Shown here one piece after another: positions 12,101 through 21,200 of a stretch of DNA of 64,000 nucleotides. Position 1 is the stretch's first letter. Every line of letters starts with the position of its first letter. Origin of the DNA: Euborellia annulipes (lineage: Eukaryota; Arthropoda; Insecta; Dermaptera; Anisolabididae); contig JAKCPI010000330.1 of the NCBI GenBank assembly GCA_023213315.1, positions 1-64,000 on the forward strand, written 5' to 3'. The notes below the pieces were generated by a model. It was given only the letters and a program-made list of their open reading frames with translations, did not search any database and had not been told where the DNA came from. A program made the translations under genes and the position numbers.

Positions 12101-13263
12101 TTTGTCACTTTTTTTGGTTTCATAAAATTTCTAGGCTGATAGGTGAATTTTGACAATTTGTCACGAATAATTTGTCACTTTTTGTTTTTGAAACGATAAT
12201 TGTCGAGACAATTTGTTTTTTTGTTTGACAATTGTAGAAAAATTCTGACAGGCATTAAAAGCTGTGTCGTATAACCTAGAATATATTCACATTTATTTAC
12301 ATCGAATTGATTAAAAGGAAATATTTAAAAAAATAATTAAATCTAATTTGCAACAATGCTTTGTTTATTTGGTAATATAATATATTTATTTAATATTTAA
12401 TTAAAATATTTTTAAATTAAATAAATGAAAATAAGCCTGAATTAAATATGATGTCGATTATTTTTTTTCTTTGATTGGTAACTTTTTCGTTTTTTTCTCT
12501 CTCTATTATTTTTATTAACCAAAAATAGATGTGCCAAAGACAATTTGATTCAGGTTTATATAAAAATAACGAAAATATAGAAGAAATATGAAGGTGACAT
12601 TAACCTATATATATTTTATTTATTCAGAAACTGGGCCTATTTTTAAAACAAATATAAGAATTCTCGGTTGTGGATTCGAATATAATTTAAAACAACTGCA
12701 GGCGTCCCGAATTTGCTCGGTTAAGATTCAACCTGTTTAGAAAAAAAAAAACAACTAGGGAACTTTCTCGGCTTCGACTAGGTTAGTTTCATATAAATTT
12801 CCGTTTCGCGGCTCACATACGTGATGTATATACAATAATATCTTATAAATTATATATAACTTCTTATTTATTAGAGAATCTTTTTAGAGAGAACTCGATT
12901 TAATTGTGTGTTAATTTGCAGGCTCAGGCGTCGGGCGGCGAACGATGTCTTGCAAGTGCTCAGCGTGCCTATCTTCATCGAATTTCACACATCTTGAGCC
13001 GTTGGCGACGTCACGCGTTAGCAACAGGACGACATTCAAGTAAAAAAGACAAACGTCATCTACTATTCACGTTACAGCATTTACGTGAATGTTATTTCTT
13101 ATTAGAACGAGGCAACGCTAGTCTAATGACCTTCCAGAAAATACGAATCAGTTATAAAGATTACGCGAGAGCCGTTCGTGCCTTGGAATACATCGAGAGT
13201 CCCCCCACCCTGCATTTCATATTTAATTCCTTCATCTTCATCTTCATACTTATGAGAAATTGA
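3112..13263 (+). CDS. TXNDC11: Thioredoxin domain-containing protein 11 (8 coding exons)
   Basis: Exons: 3112-3266, 4185-5106, 5588-5988, 6056-6277, 8868-9107, 11015-11217, 11287-11467, 12922-13263; about 888 aa if one missing base is allowed. All junction phases agree. Exon 1 gives a basic N-terminus then a membrane segment (residues ~34-50), as in this type II ER protein. Exon 2 is a degenerate thioredoxin fold (YYAPWDAEC, no CxxC). Exon 6 holds the redox-type domain with CAFC (~658-661) preceded by His instead of the usual Trp, then the family motif DLPWQYTMDRYPALVYFP. Vertebrate TXNDC11 is known as an ER disulfide-handling protein linked to DUOX maturation and ERAD; that role is inferred here. 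Oddities: exon 2 changes frame at a C6G5 run (4910-4920), introns 6 and 7 start GC, and the last ~20 residues look unlike the family. Family assignment is secure; the C-terminus is uncertain. Confidence 0.93.
6659..7210. mobile_element. Palindromic TA-flanked element in TXNDC11 intron 4
   Basis: Terminal inverted arms of about 125 bp start CAGGGTGAGTCATGAGG and are bordered by TA on both sides, as for mariner/Tc1-type elements. The centre (~6790-7075) is non-repetitive and has no transposase frame. Confidence 0.6.
7828..7884 (-). ncRNA. Three-stem hammerhead ribozyme in E1, left arm
   Basis: Reading the minus strand: core CUGAUGA (7880-7874), one extra U, stem II GGUCAA/UUGACC, GAAA (7858-7855), then stem III ACUGA-bulge-CAUU closed by UGC against AAUG-UCAGU, and C17 at 7833. 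Stem I can pair AGGC with GUCU. All core positions are intact; this is the best complete hammerhead in the window. Confidence 0.75.
8030..8300. mobile_element. hAT-type MITE (GGCGGATCC family) nested in E1
   Basis: The ends are inverted AAGGGCGGAT words; the interior is shared with 35587-35853 and, in part, with ~14300-14535 in the opposite orientation. It interrupts the centre of palindrome E1, so it inserted later. Confidence 0.6.
8385..8441 (+). ncRNA. Hammerhead motif in E1, right arm
   Basis: CUGAUGA (8389-8395), extra U, GAAAC (8411-8415), the same stem III as the left-arm copy, C17 at 8436. Two base pairs of stem II are lost relative to the left arm (AAUUAA instead of GGUCAA), so folding should be weaker. 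Confidence 0.6.
9575..9640 (-). ncRNA. Degenerate hammerhead remnant (TXNDC11 intron 5)
   Basis: The minus strand has GCCGAAACGUCGAGUAG, matching the 3' half of the hammerheads seen elsewhere, but the upstream box reads CUGUGUG instead of CUGANGA. A short inverted repeat with CCATGGTGTGTTT lies alongside (9640-9715). Probably a decayed copy. Confidence 0.3.
10381..10634. mobile_element. Short TIR element, GGACCCTGTTATGCAA family
   Basis: A 254-bp sequence with inverted ends GGACCCTGTTATGCAA, flanked by TA-rich sequence. Related copies build the palindrome at 51722-52133. No coding capacity; probably a TA-target MITE. It lies in TXNDC11 intron 5, where I see no other feature except poly-A/T tracts and a CGAAAC-rich patch near 10000-10090. 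Confidence 0.55.
11468..12921 (+). other. TXNDC11 intron 7 (GC donor, repeat-rich)
   Basis: The intron begins GCAAGT and ends TTTGCAG. It contains a poly-G run and TA-microsatellite (11700-11810) and a block at ~11970-12240 with many TGACAATTTGTCA-type words that looks like a short palindromic repeat. No exon-like sequence is seen. Confidence 0.5.
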
Positions 13264-13503
13264 TTTTTTTTTGTTTTTTTTTGTTTTTGTTTTCATTTAT
13301 TTGAGAATTTAAATTGCGGCTAACTAAAGAGATGATATGACGTCATTATTGGATAATAAACAGGAAAATATTAGGGACCGTACTTAGTTGGAAATGTTTT
13401 TTTTTTTTTGTGACACACACACACACCCATGCGTTTTGTATCAATACATGTGATTATTTAATTTTTTTTGGTTCTTGTAATATAATTTTATAATAAAAAA
13501 AAG

Positions 13504-13830
13504 AAAAATTTAACAAGAGTGTGAGTGTTAGGCCCATGGCCTCCGGGAATCGAACCCAGGATCTCCAGCCTTTTTGGCCACCGGACCCTCGACCTACACA
13601 AGTTACCAGCAAAATGAGAAATGCGGCGGACAAATGAGAAATTTTTCTTTAATGTTTCTCACTTTGTTGTACGGCTAACTGCATATTAGAGAAGTGAGTT
13701 TTATTTGTTTAGGTCGAGGGCCCGGTGGTCTGGTGCAATGGACAGAAAGGCTGGAGATCCTGGGCTCGATTCCCGGAGGCCATGGGGCCTCGCCAATAAA
13801 AAACACTCACACTCTTGTTAAATATATATG
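13504..13830. repeat. Inverted pair of tRNA-derived SINE-like repeats
   Basis: A minus-strand copy (~13505-13645) faces a plus-strand copy (~13700-13830). Each has tRNA-like A-box and B-box words (TGGTGCAATGG; GGTTCGATTCC) and shares the AACAAGAGTGTGAGTG tail. Neither forms a proper acceptor stem, so they are SINE heads, not tRNA genes. Confidence 0.55.
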
Positions 13831-14217
13831 TATGACTTAGTTAAAGTCCGAATCTAGGTATTTTGAATGCTAATATATATAGATCTCGAAAAATATTTAA
13901 AAATAGAAAAAGTTTATTTTTTTTATTGCCGATTGTACTGAATAGTTTCGCTTTCCGACAAGACCATCATAATAAGATAATTTTCAAAAGAAATTCAATC
14001 TTTTTTTTAAACCCTTATTGAGCAAATTTATAATCAATAAGTTTGACTACACAGCTTTAGTTGAAAAATCAACAAAAACACTTGTTTATGACCGAACATC
14101 AGTCATAGAAGAAAGAAGCTGCGTAGTCAATTTATTTATAATAATCAGCATACAAATCTTTTGAAAATTCTACATGTTTTATTTGAATGAAAGATGAGTT
14201 GTTTTTTTGTTTTTTGC

Positions 14218-14266
14218 AAGCCTGAGGATGGCATTGTTTGAAACTGAAATGCTTCAGTACAGTCAG
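14218..14266 (+). ncRNA. Hammerhead motif with 6-bp stem III
   Basis: CUGAGGA (14222-14228), extra U, GAAA (14240-14243), then stem III ACUGAA, loop AUGC, UUCAGU, and A17 at 14259. The core is intact but stem II is weak. No inverted partner arm was found, so this is a single-arm copy. Confidence 0.5.
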
Positions 14267-14299
14267 CAAATAAATCTCAATCTCAAAATAAAAACTTAT

Positions 14300-14535
14300 T
14301 TTGTAAAGGGGTAATTACCCCCCCCCTGAGATTTGAGAAAAATATTTTTTTTGAAAAAATTGTGTTTTTAATATAAAATTTTCAAAATTAATACTTAAAA
14401 ATTTGATTTGTATATAAATTCTGGTAAAAAACTACAGAATTCACCTTTAAATTACCGATAATAAGAAAAAATTGTGTGCTGTGCGAACAATCACACCAGA
14501 TTACCCCCTCCAAAAAATCCTTTGGATCCGCCACT
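14300..14535 (-). mobile_element. Partial hAT-type MITE (GGCGGATCC family)
   Basis: The reverse-oriented interior and one terminus (GGATCCGCC) match 35587-35853. The other terminus is missing or diverged. Confidence 0.5.
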
Positions 14536-14589
14536 GATAGCATGTAGGGCCATTTAGACCCCAACCCTATTTATTTCAAATCAAATGAA

Positions 14590-14690
14590 ATAAATTTTTT
14601 CGCTTGGACGGGAAGCGAACCCGGGACCCCGGCGCGAGAAGCTAGCGTCTTCTCTCTGGGCCAAGGGCATTTAAGGAGATTAAAAAGGTT
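14590..14690 (-). repeat. tRNA-like SINE head
   Basis: The minus strand contains a B-box-like GGGTTCGCTTCCC and an A-box-like segment around 14640-14670. There is no acceptor-stem pairing, so it is treated as a tRNA-derived repeat. Confidence 0.35.
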
Positions 14691-15211
14691 GGGGAGCCCT
14701 GAATGAGCTAAACGACTCAAGAAAAAGACCACGATTATATTCTTTTTGATGTAAATTAACGCCCCCTCCCCCCCGCCGCTCAGGGGTTGGTTACGCCACT
14801 GCCACAGGCAGAGCAGCCAATCACATTCTTTTTATCAAAAACAATTAAATAATCACATGTGTAAAAAAAAAACATTTGGGTCAACTAGAACTCTGACACT
14901 CGCTGTAAAAACAAAAACAGTTTATTTACAGAGGACAATTTATTTATTTGTTTTTGAAATAGGATTTAAAAAAAAAAAGGAATTTTTCTTAATTTTGTCA
15001 TAATTTCAAAACACAATAAAAAAAAATGAAATTTCATCATAAGTGTGAAATGAATGAAGTCGTTTGCAAATTGTAGAAAATAAATTAAAAGGAGGAATGA
15101 ATGAATGAATAATGAATGAATATTCATCAAAAATGAATAATATCTGAAAAGAAATTAATAGGTAAATAAAAGAATAGCAGCTAAAATTAATTCATTTATT
15201 GGCCCTCTAAA

Positions 15212-15248
15212 ATGACGTTTCGGTCTTGGTCAAGACCATCCTCAGAGG
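15212..15248 (-). ncRNA. Hammerhead motif in E2, left arm
   Basis: Minus strand: CUGAGGA (C3 at 15245), extra U, perfect stem II GGUCUU/AAGACC with a GACC loop, GAAACGUC. Stem III is only the self-complementary ACGU, so it can pair only between two molecules. Confidence 0.65.
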
Positions 15249-15442
15249 GGGAATATAGGCATACAAACAATAACTTCAATCATATGTTCCATGAACATTC
15301 GGTTACAGATATTTAGTTGAGTCAACTAATTGGCTATTTTATTAATTTTTGTATTTTCAATCATTATACACACTAATATTTAAATATCTGTAACCGAATG
15401 TTCATGGAATATATGATTGAGTTATTGTTAGTATGCCTATAT

Positions 15443-15480
15443 TCTCTGAGGATGGTCTTGACCAAGACTGAAACGTCAGC
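15443..15480 (+). ncRNA. Hammerhead motif in E2, right arm
   Basis: CUGAGGA (15446-15452), extra U, stem II GGUCUU/AAGACU, GAAAC (15470-15474), GUC to 15477. Core intact. Confidence 0.65.
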
Positions 15481-15980
15481 CTAGAGGGCCAATGAATGAA
15501 TTAATTTTAGCTGATATTCTTTTATTAACGATTATCCAGCTATAAAATCCACATCTTGTAAAAAAAGAAAGACATTTTTGTTGAATATTCTGAAAGTGAG
15601 AAAAAAAAAAAAACTTCAGTGCATCTTCTTTTGTTAATAAGATAATTGAAAAAATTAAAGTTTTCTCATCTGGACATCCGCTTACTAGTAAGCAAACCCC
15701 CTCGCAAAATTTCGACCCTCTCTAAGCAGATGCCGAAATGTAAATTGGCATCATTTCTCAAGATAACTCTCTTGAGTTATAAATAGCCAGGCATTATAAT
15801 TAACTTAATACACTGCGCGTCAAATAAAACCCAACTTTTTGTATCCTCTATCTAAATGATACTGTAATTTATGAAACATTTGATATGTTAGCGAGGTGAA
15901 GAGCTAAATCAATATGTTGTAGAATAAATAAATAAAAGGCCAAGCAGCTATGTTTATTTCTTTATTATAGAACCCACAGC

Positions 15981-16013
15981 GACGTTTCGGGCGACTATGC
16001 GACCATCTTTCAG
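15981..16013 (-). ncRNA. Degenerate hammerhead in E3, left arm
   Basis: The upstream box is CUGAAAGA (one extra A), followed by a mispaired stem II and GAAACGUC. Probably inactive. Confidence 0.4.
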
Positions 16014-16050
16014 GCAACAGAACGTAAGAGGTTTTTCTGTTGACTGAACC

Positions 16051-16083
16051 CATGAAGATAGTCGTGTAGTCTACCGAAACGTC
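16051..16083 (+). ncRNA. Degenerate hammerhead in E3, right arm
   Basis: Upstream box AUGAAGA (C3 replaced by A), GAAAC at 16076-16080, GUC to 16083. The C3 change is shared with the right arm of E10, suggesting a subfamily variant rather than random decay. Confidence 0.4.
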
Positions 16084-16514
16084 GCTGTGGGCTATAATAA
16101 AGAAATAAACATAGCTGCTTGGCCTTTTATTTATTTATTCAACAACATTTGATATGGAATGTCTTGAACATTTCTAGGTAAATTTAACACAACAAATCCA
16201 TATCATTTTAATATCCATTTAATACAATTTAAATAAAATAAAGACAAAAATGTCGAAATTTTTAACGGCAAATTTCTAGAATTTTTAAAATAATCTTTCC
16301 ATTTCAGTTTTTTTCTTTCTATTTTATCGGAAATTCTTATAAAAACAAAATTGTTCATTAATATCCAACAAAACATATCGAGATTTTGTTGATTTTGTCC
16401 CTCAAATTGAATTGCGACATTTTTGTCTTTATTTTATTTAATTTATTAAATTGCATTAAAATGATATGGATTTGTGTTAAATTTACTTAGAAACGTAGAA
16501 GATATTTAATATAA

Positions 16515-16690
16515 CACACTTTTTCCATTCACACACACATACATACACACAGTTTTTTGCAGTTTAACATCCAAATGGCTTAAACAAAATCATCGGACTG
16601 CCTGGAATCCGAACCCGCGACCCTTGGTAGAGAAGGCTAGCACACTAGCCACTACACCAAGCCTGTGGGCTTATGGAATGTTTAATAAAT
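16515..16690 (-). repeat. tRNA-derived SINE, TG-tail family
   Basis: The minus strand starts with a tRNA-like head (A-box around GGCTTGGTGTAGTGGCTAG, B-box GGGTTCGGATTCC) followed by a body ending in a (TGTA/TG) repeat and GAATGGAAAAAGTGTG. The same head and tail occur on the plus strand at 52300-52545. Confidence 0.6.
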
Positions 16691-17452
16691 TACAATATCA
16701 TTAAGATAAGAAACAAAGTGTTACGTTTTATTTGACGCGCAGTGTGCATATGTATATATACCAGGTATATACGCTTTAAGATGAGGGTTCGCTGATACGT
16801 ATTTTGCAAACCAGTCAGTCGCCAGGCCTCATTCACTATAGCCTTGTGTTTTTAATTTAATTTATCTCAATCACGTGTCACACAAAAGTTATTAACAATT
16901 GAGAGCCACTGAATTTTTTTTTTTTTGTTTTGTTTTGTTTTTTAGAAACCTCCTCTAAAAACTGTGATATTATTGCAGAGAGATTCTTTCCTTCCTCTCT
17001 GCCATTTCGAGGACCAATTATTATTATAAATATAATATAATAGATAGATAGACTCATTAAATTGATTTAAAAAAATAAAAAACAAAAAACAAAATACAGA
17101 ACTGAACTGATTGAAAGGCGAAGGAGGAAGCAAATTTTGTGAAAGCTTCAGCTTTCGAAAAAATGTCAAGGAATAAAAACTTTTTAAAATAGACTCATTT
17201 ATCATATGTCAAAAAAAGCAAAGTACTATTTCCAGTTGATGTATTTACTCCAAAAGTTGATAAAGATCTACAATTTTAGTGTAAGGAGTAAATACCAAAT
17301 CTCATCAATCTGGCTGCTTGCGTTTTTAACGAAATCGTGTTCACACATACACACACACAGAAAGACATAATTAAAATGCTTTTTTAGAGCATACAAGAAA
17401 GTCTTAGGGAAGTCATTCCCGAATTTTTTAAAATATTTTTGACATTATTATT

Positions 17453-17745
17453 GAAATTTGATTTTAGTTATTATATTCAGTGAATTTGTTTGTTATTTGT
17501 CCAAAGAGAATTAAATTGACATGACGTCACGACGTCGAATGATTCCTTGAAATTTGATTTTATTAATTATATTCAGTGAATTTGTTTGTTATTTGTCCAA
17601 AGAGAATTAAATTGACATGACGTCACGACGTCGAATGATTCCTTGAAATTTGATTTTATTTATTATATTCAGTGAATTTGTTTGTTATTTGTCCAAAGAG
17701 AATTAAATTGACATGACGTCACGACGACGTCGAATGATTCCTTTC
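17453..17745. repeat. Three-unit 96-bp minisatellite with TGACGTCA sites
   Basis: The word CAGTGAATTTG recurs at 17478, 17574 and 17670, a period of 96 bp. Each unit carries the palindrome TGACGTCA (a perfect CRE/ATF site) next to a second ACGTC. The third unit has a 3-bp GAC expansion. It lies ~550 bp downstream of the ING stop codon. Confidence 0.8.
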
Positions 17746-18292
17746 TATCTGTCAGTTCAGAGCGTTTCTGTAGAGCAAAATATTTTCTCAATGATTTTTC
17801 TAAACACTAGTCCGTTTAGGAAATCAAAAAAAAAAAAAAAATTAATCATTAGTGAAATAAATAAATAAATAAACATGCTAATTTCTCTCTCATTTAATTT
17901 AATTATTTGATTAATATAAATGCGTGTAAATTGATATATTTATTATTATTATTGTTGTTGTTGTTGTTGTTGGGAAATTTCTTTTTTTTTGTCTTCATCC
18001 TATGATAGATAGATTTTTTTGTTTTAAATAAAAAAAAAAATATTTATTTACAAAGTTTTTATTGTTTTTTTTTATAAAATAAAAATATAACTACAACAAT
18101 ATAAATATTTGACAATATATAAAATTTTATAATACAAATATTAATACAATGAAGTAAGATAGAATAAAAAAGGAATAAAAGAAAAGGAATTTATTTATTC
18201 CCATTTAAGATGTTTTTTTTTTTAGGGATTTTTTTGATTTATTATTATTAAAAATCATAAAAAAAAGACAATTTTCACTAGAGAAATCTTCT

Positions 18293-21200
18293 TTACTTCT
18301 TCTTCCGGTCCTGGGTGCATTTCGGGCAGAACCATTTGCCCTTGGGCTTCGTCGTCAGCGAGACGCACGCGAAGTGGAACCATTCTATTGTGCACTGCAA
18401 CAAAAACAAAAACAAAGATTGCTTTTTATTTATTGATTCATACGTTCAGGAAATTCTTAAATTTTATGCTATTTTTTAACTAAACAAGTCTTATCTACAT
18501 ACGCAACTTCTTTTTGTTTTTAAAATACATTGGAAAAAATATTCTGCAAGTTGCAAGGCGAGGTTGTTTGAAGTTGATTCTTATTTTTTTTATCATTTGT
18601 GCCAATTTCGGTCTCAACAGAACTGAGAAATTCTAACAACATGTGAACATGTTACAGTATAAGCGGTTCATTACATTCTACCCCAAAAGTTTATCGTCTT
18701 TTTTTATTTAGATGAGTTTTTATATAATACAGGGTCATCGAAAAAGGTGGAGGGGATTTCGAAGAGTAATCAAAACCGTAATACAAATGGTAGAATATTT
18801 ATTTATACATCAAAAGACACAGAAAATCTTAAACTTTTTTATGTCCTCTAAAAAGTTTCGATGTGTGCTCCCCCATCGCACGACAGACATCTATCAATCT
18901 CCCGCCACGTGTTTTGAAGCATTGCACGAGTCACAGTTGCAATGGCTGCGTAGATTCTTTCTTTCAGATGCTGAAGATCACAAATTTTTTCCGTATAAAC
19001 GATGTTCTTAAGGTAGCCCCAAAAGAAAAAAATCCAAAGACTTATAGGCGGCCACAAAACAGGACCATTCCTCCCAAGGGGAAAGTCCTGTTTTGTGGCC
19101 GCCAAGAAATCCTGATTGGATTTTTTCTTTTGGGGCTACGTTAAGAACATCGTTTATACGGAAAAAATTCGTGATCTTCAGCATCTGAAAGAAAGAATTT
19201 ATGCAGCCATTGCAACTGTGACTCCTGCAATGCTTCAAAACACGTGGCGGGAGATTGATTGTCGGCTAGATGTCTGTCGTGCGACGGGGTAAGATTTTCT
19301 GTGTCTTTTGATGTATAAATAAATATTCTACCATTTGTATTACGTTTTTTAATAGGAGAATTAAATTTAAGTGCACAAGGTTTTCTGTTTCAATAATATA
19401 TTAATTTGATATTAATACTTTATGCGCAACGAATGTAATTGGCTTCTGAAGATGACACATATGGTGTCGAAATGCGCATCAAGTGTTAATATCAAATTAA
19501 TATATTATTGAAACAAAAAACCTTGTGCACTTAAATTTAATTCTCCTATTAAAGCATAATGTTTCAACTAGAGCCAACGGTTACCAGTTTAAAATTAAAT
19601 AATTACGTTTTTTATTACTCTTCGAAATCCCGTCCACCTTTTTCGATGTCCCTGTATATAATCTTGAATCAAAAATGAACAGGCATTTTTTATTTTTTTT
19701 TTTTTAAGAATATTTTATAAATATATATATAAAAAATAAATTAACGCTCAATAATTTTCTAATTTCCAATAATTTTGTTAAAACGAAGTAGGGCTATTTT
19801 AGATATACAAAATAATAAAGAAAGGGATAAAAAAAAAGCAGAAATGATATGGGAAAAGTTTCCGAAAGGCGGCAAAAATTTAGCTTCCCAAAAAAAAAGG
19901 TAAAATAATTTTCATGATTTTCACGGAAGAAAAAAAAATTTCGTTTTCGGGGGCGGCAAAAGGGCTTTAGCCTCTAGACGGCAGGCATACTCTCAAATCC
20001 GGCCCTGATGGGGGGAGATTGACAAGTTTTAAGGATTAGGTGTCCAGCTGCACTCTGGCGATTCAGGGAGATCCTTGATTCCCTTTTTTATTAAAAAAGA
20101 ATTTTCGAAAAATCCTTAAAAACTTGTCGCGATTTTCTCTAATATTCTGGCAACTGGTTCAGTATAGAACAAAATTATTGCGCGTTTATTTTATTTTATT
20201 TGTATACAGAATTTATAAAAAAAAAAGAAATAATGCCTGTTCACTTATGTTTTTTCTTAACTATGATTATATATATAAAGATAAACCTAACTAAATAAAA
20301 AAGACATACGTTTTTGTGATAAAATGTAACGAACCGGTTAGAATATGTTTACTTGTTGTTATGTACTCGAATATGATAATTTCTCAGCCCTGTTGAGGTA
20401 TAAATCGGCACAAATGGGTCGTCTATCAATAAATAAGAATTCACAAATGTGCCTTCCAGCTTCAAATCGTCGATGGAGAATTGTATTGTATCAAGTCCAT
20501 TTTTGGGCCCACGGACTCTCGGCTTTTAAATACATTACAAACCTTAAAAAAAAGAACGTTTGTTTGTCTCAAGTTCGTTGACAGGAGAACAAACAAGCCA
20601 AGTCCTACGAGCCCCGTCCCATCTCAATTGGCCCACCAATGTTTTTTCTTTTTAAATAAAATTATGCAAATTCACGGTTAATTTAATTTAAGTATTTATT
20701 TTGTAACAACATTTTAAACAATTTAAAACATTTTATTGCAACATTGAACTTTAAATTATTTTTTAATTGTTAAAAACAAGGAAAACATACGAAATCCAAA
20801 AACCTTTAGCACTGTGGGTGACGTCGCCTTTATTTTTAATTACGGCTTGAATTCTTTTGGGCAACGTACTTATTAAGTTTTGACACTCATCTTGAGTGAA
20901 AGTATCCCAAATATTTTGAAGTTTGTCTTTTAATTCGACTACGTTTCTAGCTGGTTGTATTCGTAATCGTTTTTTCATTGTTCGCCAATTTCCGCGTTTG
21001 ATTTTCCCTTTTTAATTCAATTGATAATAATTGAGCGAATTTTTTCATCGACAACCTTTCCACGGGTCATTTTTACTAAGAGTACAACAAAACAAACCTT
21101 TTGTTGGACAAAGGCAAAGCCTACTTGATTATTTCACAGATTCTTAAAAAAACAATAAATTAAAGAAAAGCAAAGAACTATTTTTTTTTATAAAAAAAAC

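Larger units (their letters stand above)
15160..15535. mobile_element. Hammerhead palindrome element E2
   Basis: Inverted arms of ~165 bp around a ~15-bp centre near 15337, each with an outward hammerhead. No convincing flanking direct repeat was found. It lies between TXNDC11 and ING. Confidence 0.6.
15888..16143. mobile_element. Hammerhead palindrome element E3
   Basis: Flanked by an exact 13-bp direct repeat AACATTTGATATG (15875-15887, 16144-16156). Inverted arms carry outward GAAACGUCGCUGUGGG motifs; a ~30-nt tail lies at the left end. Same subfamily as E10 (tail AGCGAGGTGAA). Confidence 0.75.
18730..19654. mobile_element. Palindromic mariner-like relic in ING intron 4
   Basis: The ends are inverted CAGGGTCATCGAAAAAGG-type words flanked by TA. 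Both arms carry the same transposase C-terminal piece in opposite orientation: minus strand 19105-18848 and plus strand ~19090-19280, with [12 protein letters not shown] and [12 protein letters not shown] followed by the terminal C-x-G-HIE-like motif of mariner transposases. The element is thus a head-to-head dimer of a 3' end. The right arm is split by hammerhead element E4. Confidence 0.7.

Noticed and set aside
13200..13263. A second frameshift at the CCCCCC run near the TXNDC11 C-terminus
   Set aside because: The family is poorly conserved here and neither frame gives a clear match, so a frameshift cannot be claimed, although the odd hydrophobic end remains suspicious.
17453..17745. CRISPR-like array
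   Set aside because: The units are direct tandem copies without spacers, in a eukaryotic intergenic region.
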